Part shown: one piece after another, positions 1-8,511 of the stretch
How positions within the stretch are numbered: position 1 is the stretch's first letter
Layout of the letters: every line of letters begins with the position of its first letter
DNA from: CAWFGW01 sp963815495
GTDB taxonomy: Bacteria; Bacteroidota; Bacteroidia; Cytophagales; JAAEPT01
Direction of reading: 5' to 3'
DNA: 64,000 nucleotides
Assembly (NCBI GenBank): GCA_963815495.1
Contig: CAWFGW010000002.1
Location: 1-64,000 of the forward strand
Notes under the pieces: generated by a model
What the model saw: the letters and a program-made list of their open reading frames with translations, nothing else
What the model was told of the DNA's origin: nothing
Database searches by the model: none
Made by a program: the position numbers and the translations under genes

Positions 1-204
1 CTCATTGATCAGATACGGAAACAAGTGTATGATGAGAAAGAAAATAAAGAAGCACTAGATCAATATTACACCCTTTTGAAATCATATGGTTTACAGAGGT
101 TAGTGATTATAGCGTGCACAGAACTTTCAGTTATCAATAAGGAGACAAGTTTACAAGTTCTTGATATGGCCATGTGTCAAATTAATAAAACGCTAACTTT
201 TTAA
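1..204 (+). CDS. Aspartate/glutamate racemase family protein, C-terminal part
   Basis: Only the last 67 residues are inside the window; the gene enters from the left edge in frame 1 and stops at TAA 202-204. The segment IIACTEL (Cys at residue 39 of the fragment) matches the second catalytic cysteine motif (GCTEL) of the Asp/Glu racemase family, which interconverts L- and D-amino acids with a two-cysteine mechanism. In this copy the usual Gly before the Cys is Ala. The first catalytic Cys lies outside the window, so activity and substrate (aspartate, glutamate or another) cannot be judged. A hairpin terminator lies 130 bases downstream. Confidence 0.65.
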   Translation, partial: LIDQIRKQVYDEKENKEALDQYYTLLKSYGLQRLVIIACTELSVINKETSLQVLDMAMCQINKTLTF

Positions 205-335
205 AGAAGTACTGATTTTACGTATCCATATGGAAGTCTTAGAAAGAGTTAGAAACAAAGCATGTTGTGAAGCACTAAGATCATTCATTTTTTTAAAGTA
301 GTTTTTATAAAAAGCATCATTTAAATCATTTTTTT

Positions 336-357
336 TCAGGTTTTAGCCTGATTTTTT
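336..357 (+). terminator. Rho-independent terminator-like hairpin
   Basis: TCAGG (336-340) pairs with CCTGA (347-351) around a 6-base loop and is followed directly by six T. It lies between the racemase gene and the OmpA-like gene and would end the racemase transcript. The stem is short (5 bp), so it is a modest candidate. Confidence 0.5.
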
Positions 358-450
358 ATTACTTTTTATCCTGAAAAATAATCTTGGCAGGTTTGAAAAA
401 AGTATTTTTCAATTCATATAACTTGCATGAAAATTTAACGCTAAAAGGAT

Positions 451-1311
451 ATGAAAACGAACAGTATTATTATTGCAATTATGCTTTTAACATTTGCTTC
501 TTGTGTTTCGAAAAAGAAATACCAAGAGGCAGTTGATAAACAGCAAAAAAGTGAACAAGAAATGGCTAAGTTAGCTGCTCAAGTTAGTGACTGTGGTCAG
601 AAAGAAGCTGCGAACAATACTAAAATAAAAGGCCTAGAAGATCAAGTTGCATTACTTAAAGAAACTAATCAAGGGTTGATGAGTAATGTAGGGAATCTTA
701 TGACCTTATCACAAAAAGGTGCAGAAACATTGGAGAAATCATTGGAAACAATGAAAGAAAAAGATATGAGAATCAAGGATTTGAGTCAAGCCATATCGAG
801 AAAAGATTCAGCCACATTGGCCTTAGTAACAAGTATAAAAGGTGTATTGGGCAACATGGATGATGAAGATATTCAGGTAAATGTAGAAAAGGGTGTGGTG
901 TATGTTTCAATATCAGATAAATTATTATTTAAAAGTGGGAGTTATACAATTACAGGAAGAGCTAAAGAAGTGTTAGGAAAAGTAGCTAAAGTAGTTAATA
1001 ACAAACCAGAGTTCGAAATTATGGTGGAAGGACATACTGACAATGATCCTTTATCAACTAAAGGCGTATTAGAAGATAACTGGGACTTAAGTGTTAAACG
1101 AGCAACTTCAGTGGTTCGAATTTTACAAAATGATTTTAAAGTAAAACCAGAAAGAATGGTGGCGGCAGGTAGAAGTTATTATATTCCACTAGAAAGTAAC
1201 GATACTGCAGCAGGTAAAGCAAAAAATAGAAGAACACGTATCATGCTGTTGCCTAAGTTAGATCAATTTTACAAGATGTTGGATGAAGGCATGAAAGCAC
1301 AGCAGAAATAA
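451..1311 (+). CDS. OmpA-family peptidoglycan-binding lipoprotein
   Basis: The 286-residue protein begins with a lipoprotein signal peptide ending in a lipobox (FASC, Cys18), so it should be anchored in the outer membrane by LspA/Lnt processing (genes for both are in this window). Residues about 20-125 are rich in Lys, Glu and Gln and look like a coiled coil. Residues about 145-270 form an OmpA C-terminal domain, with VEGHTDNDP and the NRRTRI signature near the end, which binds the peptidoglycan peptide. Such proteins tether the outer membrane to the wall. It is a single-gene unit, with terminators on both sides. The start ATG is the only one that gives the signal peptide. Confidence 0.88.
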   Translation: MKTNSIIIAIMLLTFASCVSKKKYQEAVDKQQKSEQEMAKLAAQVSDCGQKEAANNTKIKGLEDQVALLKETNQGLMSNVGNLMTLSQKGAETLEKSLETMKEKDMRIKDLSQAISRKDSATLALVTSIKGVLGNMDDEDIQVNVEKGVVYVSISDKLLFKSGSYTITGRAKEVLGKVAKVVNNKPEFEIMVEGHTDNDPLSTKGVLEDNWDLSVKRATSVVRILQNDFKVKPERMVAAGRSYYIPLESNDTAAGKAKNRRTRIMLLPKLDQFYKMLDEGMKAQQK

Positions 1312-1336
1312 TAGGCTCCAAGTTACTCATCATTAG

Positions 1337-1413
1337 AAGAGCTGTCTTTAAGGTGTTTATACAACAGTCAATCGAAAGTTGATTATGTTGTCACCTTAAA
1401 GACAGCTCTTTTT
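1337..1413 (+). terminator. Long hairpin terminator after the OmpA-like gene
   Basis: A perfect 19-bp inverted repeat (1337-1355 with 1392-1410) is followed by a T-run (1409-1413). The loop itself can pair further: ACAACA (1361-1366) with TGTTGT (1386-1391) and TCAA (1368-1371) with TTGA (1379-1382), so nearly the whole 74 bases can fold. It separates the OmpA-like gene from the GH5 gene 31 bases downstream. Confidence 0.8.
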
Positions 1414-1444
1414 GTTATCTTGGAAATAGCAGAAAATTTCACTT

Positions 1445-3304
1445 ATGAAAAAGATACTAATCCTCACGTTAAGTTTATTTTTAAATTACCTCAACAGTCA
1501 AGCACAATTTATTCATCGGGAAGGAACAAAATTGATTCAGAATGAAAAGGAGATTCACCTTGAGGGAATGTCTTTTGGCAACCTAGTTTGGGTAGATCGG
1601 GAAATTCCAAGTGCTCACCACAACGAAAAAGATTACCAGCGATTGTCAGACTTAGGAATGAACGCAATTCGTTTTTATTTAAACTACAAAACTTTTGAAG
1701 ACGACAACTCACCTTATACTTACAAACAATCGGGCTGGGATTGGATCGACCAAAACATTACTTGGGCAAAAAAACACGGCATTTACCTGATTTTAAATAT
1801 GCATGTTCCCCAAGGTGGTTTTCAATCTCAATGCGAAGGAGAGGCTTTGTGGGATGTAACCTCCAACCAAGACAGATTAGTGGCACTATGGACTGCAATA
1901 GCTGATAAATACAGCGATGAGCCACAAATAGCAGCCTATGATATTTTAAACGAGCCGACCCCCAAAGATTCTGTCGAGCAATGGTTTCAATTATGCAACC
2001 GTATTGTGGATGCCATTCGTTTAGTAGATAATAATCATCTTTTAATTACGGAACGTGCAATTGCAGTAGGCTGTGATTATGGGTTTAATGATGGTAATTA
2101 CAACTATCCACCTTTAGATGAAGAAAACTTGATGTACACCGTACATATGTATGAGCCGTATAAGTTTACTCATCAGAACTTGGAATGGACCGATAATGGA
2201 GATGGTGGGTCATACCCCGACACCACTATTCTTTCTCCACCATCTGATATTACCTTTGCCACGGGACAATATAGCAACCCAAAGCTTCCTTCTGGTACTA
2301 CTGATTGGACCTATTTAATAGGTAAACCGTTTTATGTGAATAATGATTCTTTGATCTTGGGTCGTACTGTTTTGTATGGACATGCATTAGGAGAAGGAAA
2401 AGCTTATTACGATAACATCACCGTGAATGAAGTGAACGCATCAGGTACCGTTATTAGAACATTATTTAAACTGCCGATATCAGAACAAATAGCAGTCTCA
2501 CCTTGGTCAGAAAAGGATGATGGAGAGGATAGTTTTGCCAATGAAGGTCAAAATGATAATTTTTCATTGACTAAGACAGGAACTTCAGGTTATGGAACAA
2601 CCACATTAGTAGACTACAGCTTTAGAGCTGAAAAAGGAAAATATTATGCAACAAGTGGGTGGGCAAAAGGTGAAAATATACCTTCAGCACCTGCCACAAA
2701 TGTAGGTTTTACCAATGAGTTTTATTATTCCCCTTCAGGATCTAAGGTGACTGTTCGAGACTATAATTATTTGTTAACTACAATTTTAGATTACACCAAA
2801 TACATTGAAGACCGAGGGTTTCCAGTTTACTTTGGGGAGTTTGGTGTTGCCAGAAATACCTTTGAAAATAGTAAGGGGGGCGAAAAATGGGTACGCGATG
2901 TGTTATCAATTTTTGACTCATTAGGATATCATTTTACTTACCACTCCTATAGAGAATCAAGTTTTGGATATTATGAAACATGGGATGGTCCGTTGGACAC
3001 TACTACAGTGAATGTGCTTTTGAAAGAAGTATTTTTGAATTATTTCAATAATATAGAAGTAGCTATAAATCCTACACTTAGATTGGAGGAAGAGTTTCAT
3101 GTTTATCCCGTGCCTTTTAAAGATTACATTTTGATTGAGGATGAACGAATTGTTTCTTATCTGTTGACCGATGTCTCGGGTGTTGTTATAAAAAGTGGAA
3201 AACAGAGTAAGATACCGACCTCTGATCTTTTATCGGGTCAGTATCTTTTGATTTTATATGGTGCGAAGGGGAACACATTAGGCATCAAAAAGTTAGTGAA
3301 ATAA
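1445..3304 (+). CDS. Secreted GH5-like glycoside hydrolase with inserted domain and T9SS sorting domain
   Basis: A 619-residue secreted enzyme. A signal peptide (residues 1-20, ending SQAQ) is followed by a GH5/clan GH-A barrel. The acid/base Glu170 is in DILNEP and the nucleophile Glu465 is in YFGEFG; LNMHVPQGG and TVHMYEPY are further barrel-strand motifs. The family attacks beta-1,4 glucans or mannans; substrate cannot be assigned. The two catalytic Glu are 295 residues apart, much more than usual, because residues about 250-425 hold an inserted beta-rich module with KAYYDNITVNE, resembling a carbohydrate-binding jelly roll. Residues about 550-619 (YPVPF...SGQYLLILYG...KLVK) are a type A T9SS C-terminal domain, so export is through the type IX system. 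With the GH9 and SGNH enzymes at 58.6-61.8 kb it suggests plant or algal polysaccharide use. Confidence 0.85.
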   Translation: MKKILILTLSLFLNYLNSQAQFIHREGTKLIQNEKEIHLEGMSFGNLVWVDREIPSAHHNEKDYQRLSDLGMNAIRFYLNYKTFEDDNSPYTYKQSGWDWIDQNITWAKKHGIYLILNMHVPQGGFQSQCEGEALWDVTSNQDRLVALWTAIADKYSDEPQIAAYDILNEPTPKDSVEQWFQLCNRIVDAIRLVDNNHLLITERAIAVGCDYGFNDGNYNYPPLDEENLMYTVHMYEPYKFTHQNLEWTDNGDGGSYPDTTILSPPSDITFATGQYSNPKLPSGTTDWTYLIGKPFYVNNDSLILGRTVLYGHALGEGKAYYDNITVNEVNASGTVIRTLFKLPISEQIAVSPWSEKDDGEDSFANEGQNDNFSLTKTGTSGYGTTTLVDYSFRAEKGKYYATSGWAKGENIPSAPATNVGFTNEFYYSPSGSKVTVRDYNYLLTTILDYTKYIEDRGFPVYFGEFGVARNTFENSKGGEKWVRDVLSIFDSLGYHFTYHSYRESSFGYYETWDGPLDTTTVNVLLKEVFLNYFNNIEVAINPTLRLEEEFHVYPVPFKDYILIEDERIVSYLLTDVSGVVIKSGKQSKIPTSDLLSGQYLLILYGAKGNTLGIKKLVK

Positions 3305-3307
3305 CAT

Positions 3308-4234
3308 TTAGTTGACTACTTCATAGTGTTTTTTAGTACTTGGGGCATCTACTTCTTCATAAAACCCAAGTATTTCATATACGTTGTTTTTGATGGTAAA
3401 AGAGAGTTGCCGAGTGGGTAAATCATTGGAGTTGAAGTCAAAGGGATCTTCAATTTCTTCCGCCATCATTTCAAGCCCCATCAATACAAAAGATTCAATT
3501 ACACAAACCGCTATTGCAAAATAGCCCAAGGTACCCGAATAAGCAAAAGGTAACAAGAGTGTGTACCCAACAATAAATAATTTCAAGTAAATACGGTAAG
3601 AGAAAGGGATAGGCGTGTTTTTAATTCGCTCACAAGCCCCAGTTATCGTATTAAAACCAGCGAGGTGATCCAGCATCTTCAATTCGATAAATTCACTTAA
3701 CTGACCTTGTTCTAACAATCGCACTGTTCGTCCATACAGTTTTTTTGCAATGTAGTTGGGTGCATGGTGGTGGATTTCCAACAGTCGTTCATCATTATCC
3801 CCCACGTCATAGAGTAAATCTTTTTTAAATGCTCCTCGCAAATGACCACTTAGTGCAAAAGCATAGTTAGTAATGTTTCTTGCAAAATAACGTCTGTTCT
3901 CTTCATCGTGTTTTTTCAATTTGGCATTCATCAGCAAAGCCAAACTACGGGAATGGTTAACCAATTCGCCCCATTGTCTACGGCCTTCCCACCAGCGATC
4001 ATAGGCGGTGTTGGTTCTAAAAACCATTAATATGGATAAAGCCACACCCAACCAGGTATAAACTTCACCGGATATATAAGTGCTTAAGTCAAAATAATTT
4101 TTGCTAAAGTAGACAGAAACTAGGCTTATAAGGGCTACTATAGCCACTCGCTTCATTAACTTAAGTAGGGTTTCGCTTTTTAAACTGTTGAGTAAGTCTT
4201 TTAAAACATTCGAATTCGAATCGTATACTATCAT
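3308..4234 (-). CDS. Bestrophin-like (UPF0187) membrane channel
   Basis: A 308-residue multi-pass inner-membrane protein of the bestrophin/YneE family. The diagnostic segment FRTNTAYDRWWEGR follows the second transmembrane helix (about residues 75-90), and hydrophobic helices lie at about 28-45, 58-75, 215-235 and 238-255. The C-terminal EIEDPFDFNSNDLP matches the conserved acidic DPFG-type motif of the family. Bacterial members form pentameric ion channels, mostly cation- or anion-conducting; selectivity cannot be read here. It is convergent with the GH5 gene, with only 3 bases between the two stops. Confidence 0.85.
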   Translation of the reverse strand: MIVYDSNSNVLKDLLNSLKSETLLKLMKRVAIVALISLVSVYFSKNYFDLSTYISGEVYTWLGVALSILMVFRTNTAYDRWWEGRRQWGELVNHSRSLALLMNAKLKKHDEENRRYFARNITNYAFALSGHLRGAFKKDLLYDVGDNDERLLEIHHHAPNYIAKKLYGRTVRLLEQGQLSEFIELKMLDHLAGFNTITGACERIKNTPIPFSYRIYLKLFIVGYTLLLPFAYSGTLGYFAIAVCVIESFVLMGLEMMAEEIEDPFDFNSNDLPTRQLSFTIKNNVYEILGFYEEVDAPSTKKHYEVVN

Positions 4235-4571
4235 TTTTTTCTAAAACAATTGTTTGCCTAAAATCAGCACTCCCTTAACGCGAATAAGAGAGAATAGTTC
4301 TCACTTGATATCAATCAACAATATAAAACATAAAAAATCTATTTATGTAGCGAACGGCTCACTTAAATAATTTGAATACAAACTCCCTTTAGCTGAAAAA
4401 GAAAATTTAAATGCCTATCCACCACTAAGTGTACATTAACATAGTTTATTGTGTAGATAGTTTATCAAGTTTATTTACAGGACCATCTTTTTTAAATTAT
4501 TATCTCGCATAATCTTAATACTTTCGTCTTATAGTAAACGCCAATTTTCTAAACCATTCCATAATAACAGG
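4235..4571. other. Intergenic region between divergent genes
   Basis: This 337-base AT-rich spacer separates the divergent bestrophin-like and DUF2914 genes and must hold both promoters. I see a 10-base palindrome (4305-4314, TTGATATCAA) and a small inverted repeat GAGAA-N3-TTCTC just before it, but no open reading frame and no clear TAnnTTTG box. Confidence 0.4.
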
Positions 4572-5684
4572 GTGAAGGTATTTGTAAGGTATAGTAATAG
4601 TAAGCTGGGTAAGCTTATTAAAAAGCATGAAAAAACTGCTCCTGTAGTCTTTTTCATTGGTGGTTTTATTTTTGACTCACTGACACTTGGGCGAATTGAT
4701 CGACTTTATGATTTAGTGGTGCTCTCTTTTGATATGATTGCTTTAACAGTGGTTATCTATCTCTACAATTTAGCTGACGATGGTAAATGGAAAAACACAT
4801 TTATTGGACGTGTTGAACAGTACTTTCCAGTCATTATCCAGTTTTTTTTCGGGGCACTTTCAAGTGCTTATGTCGTTTATTTTTCGAGAAGTGTTTCATT
4901 ATCAAAAACAGCTTCGTTTTTTGTGATTTTGGTGATTTTGCTTTTTGCTAACGAATTTTTAAAGCGAAGAATTTCAAATAAATACTTACAGTTTGGGGTG
5001 TATTTTTTTATCAGCTTTACTTTTTCCAGTTTTATGTTGCCAGTTTTTATAAAGGAAATGAATACTGGAATCTTTATTGTTTCAGGTTTCTTAAGCCTTA
5101 CCTGCACTTGTCTGTTAGTTAGCATTACTTATCTACTCAGCCCGAGTACCAGAGCTGAAATTAATCTCGCAAAACTTACAGGAATCATAGTAGCTATTTA
5201 TTGTTTAATCAATGTGTTCTATTTTTTTAGCCTAATACCGCCTGTACCACTCTCATTAGATGCAGGCATGGTCGCTCACGATATTCGAAAAGAACACGGT
5301 AAATACATCGTTTCGTATGAAACAGACGATTGGTATGTCTTTTGGCGCGATCATCGGCTGGAGTTTATTCATGATCCAAAGGATAACGTCTACATTTTTT
5401 CCTCAATTTTTGCTCCGATAAGTATCGAGAAGTCAATTATTCATCGATGGGAATGGTATAATACAACTACTGATGAGTGGGAGATTATAGAAGATATAGG
5501 TTTTGACATCGTAGGAGGAAGAGAACGTGGTTATCGAGGGTATACTTTTAAAAACAATGTGAAAGAGGGGATATGGAAAGTAGAAGTAATGACTGATGAA
5601 GAGCTTGTTCTTGGGGTAATAGATTTTGTGATTATAATGGATTCCACACTAAAGCCTCAGCGCATAGTAAATAAAAAGTTTTAA
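4572..5684 (+). CDS. DUF2914 domain membrane protein
   Basis: A 370-residue protein of unknown function. The first about 225 residues hold six to seven hydrophobic helices. Residues about 255-360 form the soluble DUF2914 domain, recognisable by HRWEWYN, the GGRERGYRGY segment and the pattern GIWKVEVMTDEE. DUF2914 proteins are found in proteobacteria and Bacteroidota without assigned activity; the soluble beta domain probably faces the periplasm. The start is GTG with no clear ribosome-binding site; no ATG occurs before the first helix, so GTG is the best choice. Confidence 0.7.
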   Translation: MKVFVRYSNSKLGKLIKKHEKTAPVVFFIGGFIFDSLTLGRIDRLYDLVVLSFDMIALTVVIYLYNLADDGKWKNTFIGRVEQYFPVIIQFFFGALSSAYVVYFSRSVSLSKTASFFVILVILLFANEFLKRRISNKYLQFGVYFFISFTFSSFMLPVFIKEMNTGIFIVSGFLSLTCTCLLVSITYLLSPSTRAEINLAKLTGIIVAIYCLINVFYFFSLIPPVPLSLDAGMVAHDIRKEHGKYIVSYETDDWYVFWRDHRLEFIHDPKDNVYIFSSIFAPISIEKSIIHRWEWYNTTTDEWEIIEDIGFDIVGGRERGYRGYTFKNNVKEGIWKVEVMTDEELVLGVIDFVIIMDSTLKPQRIVNKKF

Positions 5685-5836
5685 GCTTTTTTAGTATAAA
5701 TATCTTTCACGTGCCAGGTTTAATAAGACTATTTGTAAGCTGTTAATTCTTTGAAAAAGATGGTTTATATCTCATTTTCTCAGTTGAAAAATTGTTTCGC
5801 GATAAATTTATGGAGACCGTTACGTATATTAAACTT

Positions 5837-6403
5837 ATGGATCAATTAATTGCTCTTTTTAATTCAATACTCCCTATATCTCAGCAGGAAACGGTATTCA
5901 TGAAAGAACACTTGCAAGTTGAGACAATACCCAAAAATGAAAAGTATTGTGAAGAAGGTAAAACCTGTAAAAAATTAGGGTTTGTTGTAGAAGGTGTATT
6001 TAAGGTGGTAAGGAGTGACTCCAAAGGAAATGAGTTTATCCCTTATTTTATTACTGAAGGACACTTTGCGGTGGCCTTAGAAAGTTTTACAGAGCAATCG
6101 CCCTCAGAAGAGTATATTGAAGCACTCACAACTTGTAAGGTAATAACAATGAGCAAGGATGCCTTTGATAAATTTGAAGAACGAGTGATTAATTTTTCAC
6201 GAATAATCAGCTATTTAAAAGAAAGAGCATTAGTTGAAAAACATAAATTAAAAAGTGAAATGTTAGTGGATGATGCCGAGACGAGATATGCAAAATTAGT
6301 TGAAAAGCATCCAACTATAATTCAGCGCGTTTCTCAAAATAACATCGCTCAATTCTTAGGGATTACGCCCTATACCTTAAGTAGAATTCGTAGTACACGA
6401 TGA
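5837..6403 (+). CDS. Crp/Fnr-family transcriptional regulator
   Basis: The protein has an N-terminal cyclic-nucleotide-binding-like beta-roll (about residues 25-115, EEGKTCKKLGFVVEGVFKV) and a C-terminal helix-turn-helix (NNIAQFLGITPYTLSRIR), the usual Bacteroidota Crp layout. The effector is unknown: the cAMP-type Arg/Ser pocket is not evident and no Fnr cysteine cluster is present. I chose the ATG at 5837 (MDQLIALF) because family members begin there; the frame is open upstream to an ATG at 5810 and a TTG at 5792. The next gene, an SDR oxidoreductase, lies 72 bases downstream with an operator-like palindrome in the gap, so it is the likely target. Confidence 0.82.
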   Translation: MDQLIALFNSILPISQQETVFMKEHLQVETIPKNEKYCEEGKTCKKLGFVVEGVFKVVRSDSKGNEFIPYFITEGHFAVALESFTEQSPSEEYIEALTTCKVITMSKDAFDKFEERVINFSRIISYLKERALVEKHKLKSEMLVDDAETRYAKLVEKHPTIIQRVSQNNIAQFLGITPYTLSRIRSTR

Positions 6404-6442
6404 TTTTTTGTCATATGGCAAATTTTTAAATAACTCCTTCAG

Positions 6443-6470
6443 CTACTTTTATCTTTTAACATAAAAGTAG
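6443..6470. promoter_or_regulatory. Perfect 10-bp inverted repeat before the SDR gene, candidate operator
   Basis: CTACTTTTAT (6443-6452) and ATAAAAGTAG (6461-6470) are exact reverse complements separated by 8 bases. The repeat ends 5 bases before the SDR start codon, in the short gap behind a Crp/Fnr-type gene. No T-run follows, so it is not a typical terminator. It could be an operator for the neighbouring regulator or an RNA hairpin that hides the SDR translation start. Confidence 0.5.
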
Positions 6471-6475
6471 AGCAA

Positions 6476-7216
6476 ATGAAAAAATTAAATGAAAAAGTAG
6501 CGTTGGTTACAGGGAGTTCAAAAGGTATAGGGGCTGAAATAGCTCAATCGTTAGTGGAAGCAGGTGCCAAGGTTGTGGTGAATTATTTTTCTGATAAGCA
6601 GGGTGCAGAAGCAGTAGTTGAAACGATTTACAAAAATGGAGGGGAAGCCATTGCTGTACAGGCAGACATCACTAAATCATCGGAAGTAAAAAAACTGTTT
6701 GACACTGCTATTCAACAATTTGGTAAACTAGATATACTTATAAATAATGCAGGTGTATATACGTTTGAACCGGTTTCCATGATTACTGAAAACGAGTATC
6801 ACCGTCAGTTTGATCATAATGTATTGGGGGTGATTTTACCGATTCAAGAAGCATTAAATTATTTTGAACATGAGGGCGGTTGTATTATAAACATTAGTTC
6901 GGTGGCTAGTGTGAGTGCTTCACCAATGGCAATGCTTTATTCCGCAACCAAAAGTGCAGTTGATGCAATTACTCGCACCTTATCAAAAGAACTTGGTCCA
7001 AAAGGAATTAGAATTAATTCAATATTGCCAGGCCCTACCCAAACGGCAGGAAATCCAATTAATGGTTCTGATATGGAAAGTTATGTGGTCGCAAAAACCC
7101 CTTTGGGAAGAATTGGTAAACCAAACGATATTGCTCCTTTAGCGGTTTTCTTAGCTTCTGAAGATGCTTCATGGATTACCGGACAGCAAATAGTAGTGTC
7201 TGGAGGATTTGAGTAA
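6476..7216 (+). CDS. Short-chain dehydrogenase/reductase (SDR)
   Basis: A 246-residue classical SDR. The Rossmann cofactor motif TGSSKGIG (about residues 13-20), NNAGV (about 88-92), the catalytic Ser in NISSVAS (about 140), YSATK (Tyr/Lys about 156/160) and the terminal GQQIVVSGGF are all intact, so it should be an active NAD(P)H-dependent oxidoreductase. It resembles FabG-like and glucose-1-dehydrogenase-like SDRs; the position of the gene outside any fatty-acid cluster argues against housekeeping FabG. It is probably controlled by the upstream Crp/Fnr-type regulator. A palindromic terminator follows. Confidence 0.88.
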   Translation: MKKLNEKVALVTGSSKGIGAEIAQSLVEAGAKVVVNYFSDKQGAEAVVETIYKNGGEAIAVQADITKSSEVKKLFDTAIQQFGKLDILINNAGVYTFEPVSMITENEYHRQFDHNVLGVILPIQEALNYFEHEGGCIINISSVASVSASPMAMLYSATKSAVDAITRTLSKELGPKGIRINSILPGPTQTAGNPINGSDMESYVVAKTPLGRIGKPNDIAPLAVFLASEDASWITGQQIVVSGGFE

Positions 7217-7255
7217 ATCCACTTTAATTTTCAATGAAAATATTAAAGACTGGAT

Positions 7256-7286
7256 AAAAGCGTAAGTATGCATACTTACGCTTTTT
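7256..7286 (+). terminator. Palindromic terminator after the SDR gene
   Basis: Bases 7256-7285 form a perfect 30-base palindrome (half-site AAAAGCGTAAGTATG) with no unpaired loop, ending in a run of T. As RNA it makes a strong hairpin with a U tail, and as it is symmetrical it can act on both strands. A weaker hairpin (7222-7248, CTTTAAT with ATTAAAG) precedes it. Confidence 0.75.
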
Positions 7287-7312
7287 ATTATATTTAAATA
7301 ATACTCCAGAAA

Positions 7313-7960
7313 ATGCATCTTGAAATGAAAAAGAAGAAAATATTTCTAATTCTTATAGTCCTTATATTTCCTGTTATTATCGTTTTTACAGCAGATTATT
7401 CGATACGGAAAACAGCTGAAAACAAGACTTTTTTTGAAGTAGAAAAAATAGGTGCTAATAAAGTTGGTCTGGTGTTAGGGACATCCAAATTACTTAAAAA
7501 CGGTAGTATGAATCTGTACTTTAAATATCGAATTGATGCTACCGTAGCACTATATAAAAATGAAAAAATTGATTTTATACTTGTAAGCGGTGATAATGGG
7601 AATAAAAGCTACGATGAACCCACAGATTTCAAAACTGAACTTATCTCCAGAGGTATTCCCGCAGAAAAGATTTTTCTGGACTATGCTGGCTTTAGAACAC
7701 TGGATTCTGTAGTGCGAGCTAAAGAAGTATTCGGACAACAAAGCATCACCATTATTTCGCAGAAATTTCATAATGAAAGAGCTATATATTTAGCAAACAA
7801 TATAGGTCTAAATGCGATAGGCTATAATGCGACAGATCTTACAGGTCGATACGGTATTAGGACCAAAATCAGGGAATATTTAGCACGAACAAAGGCACAT
7901 TTAGACGTGCTTTTTAATGTGTCTCCCAAATTTTTAGGAGAAAAAATCGAAATTAAATAA
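7313..7960 (+). CDS. SanA/YdcF-like DUF218 membrane protein
   Basis: A 215-residue protein with one N-terminal transmembrane helix (residues about 8-27) and a DUF218 domain: VGLVLGTSK, YRIDATVALYKN, DFILVSGDN, TDFKTELISRGIP, and ITIISQKFHNERAIYLA follow the order seen in SanA. E. coli SanA affects outer-membrane barrier function and vancomycin exclusion at high temperature; the biochemical role is unsettled. The domain should be periplasmic. The ATG at 7325 (MKKKK) is an equally good start because it gives a cleaner signal anchor. It stands alone between the SDR terminator and the AHSA1 gene. Confidence 0.82.
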   Translation: MHLEMKKKKIFLILIVLIFPVIIVFTADYSIRKTAENKTFFEVEKIGANKVGLVLGTSKLLKNGSMNLYFKYRIDATVALYKNEKIDFILVSGDNGNKSYDEPTDFKTELISRGIPAEKIFLDYAGFRTLDSVVRAKEVFGQQSITIISQKFHNERAIYLANNIGLNAIGYNATDLTGRYGIRTKIREYLARTKAHLDVLFNVSPKFLGEKIEIK

Positions 7961-8041
7961 GAACACTTTGATGTAGCTTAACTAATATATCGAAAACTGA
8001 TTCAAAATAGGTTAAATTAAGGTTCATTAGTATATTTTGCA

Positions 8042-8497
8042 ATGTCAGAAATTAAAAAAAACATACGCGTTGAGATAACTCCCCAAATCGCTTTTAAAAA
8101 ATTTGTTTTTGAACTGGATAAGTGGTGGCCACAAGAATATACTTGGTCGCAGGACAAGTTAGAGGATATATATATTGAGCCGCATAAAGACGGATTATGT
8201 TGTGAAGTAGGCCCTTATGGTTTTCGTTGTGATTGGGGCCGTGTCACCGAATTCATCGAAGGAAAAATAATAAAGTTGAAATGGCAGATTAGCCCCAATC
8301 GGGAACCGATACCAAATCCCGACAAGGCAAGTGATCTATCTGTGAAATTTATTGAAGAAAATGGTTTTGCTCTAATAGAGTTTGAGCACTTTAACTTTAA
8401 AAACCATGGAGAAGGCGCCTTTGAATACCAAAAAATGATGGACTCTAAGCAAGGTTGGGATTACATTTTAGAAAAATTCAGCGAATACTGTAAGTAA
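8042..8497 (+). CDS. AHSA1/SRPBCC domain protein
   Basis: A 151-residue cytoplasmic protein of the START/SRPBCC fold, AHSA1 (activator of Hsp90 ATPase homologue) subfamily. Typical features are the N-terminal VEITPQIAFKKFV helix, DKWWP, the GRVTEFIEGKIIKLKW strand pair and the C-terminal helix with QKMMDSKQGWDYILEKF. Family members bind hydrophobic ligands; the substrate is not known. A TATTTTG box ends only two bases before the ATG, so the transcript may have almost no leader. It is convergent with the NlpC/P60 gene (14 bases between stops). Confidence 0.8.
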   Translation: MSEIKKNIRVEITPQIAFKKFVFELDKWWPQEYTWSQDKLEDIYIEPHKDGLCCEVGPYGFRCDWGRVTEFIEGKIIKLKWQISPNREPIPNPDKASDLSVKFIEENGFALIEFEHFNFKNHGEGAFEYQKMMDSKQGWDYILEKFSEYCK

Positions 8498-8511
8498 AAA
8501 CAGAATGGATT

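Noticed and set aside
4305..4314. TTGATATCAA, resembling an FNR box
   Set aside because: An FNR site needs a 4-base spacer (TTGAT-N4-ATCAA), which is missing; the short palindrome alone is not significant.
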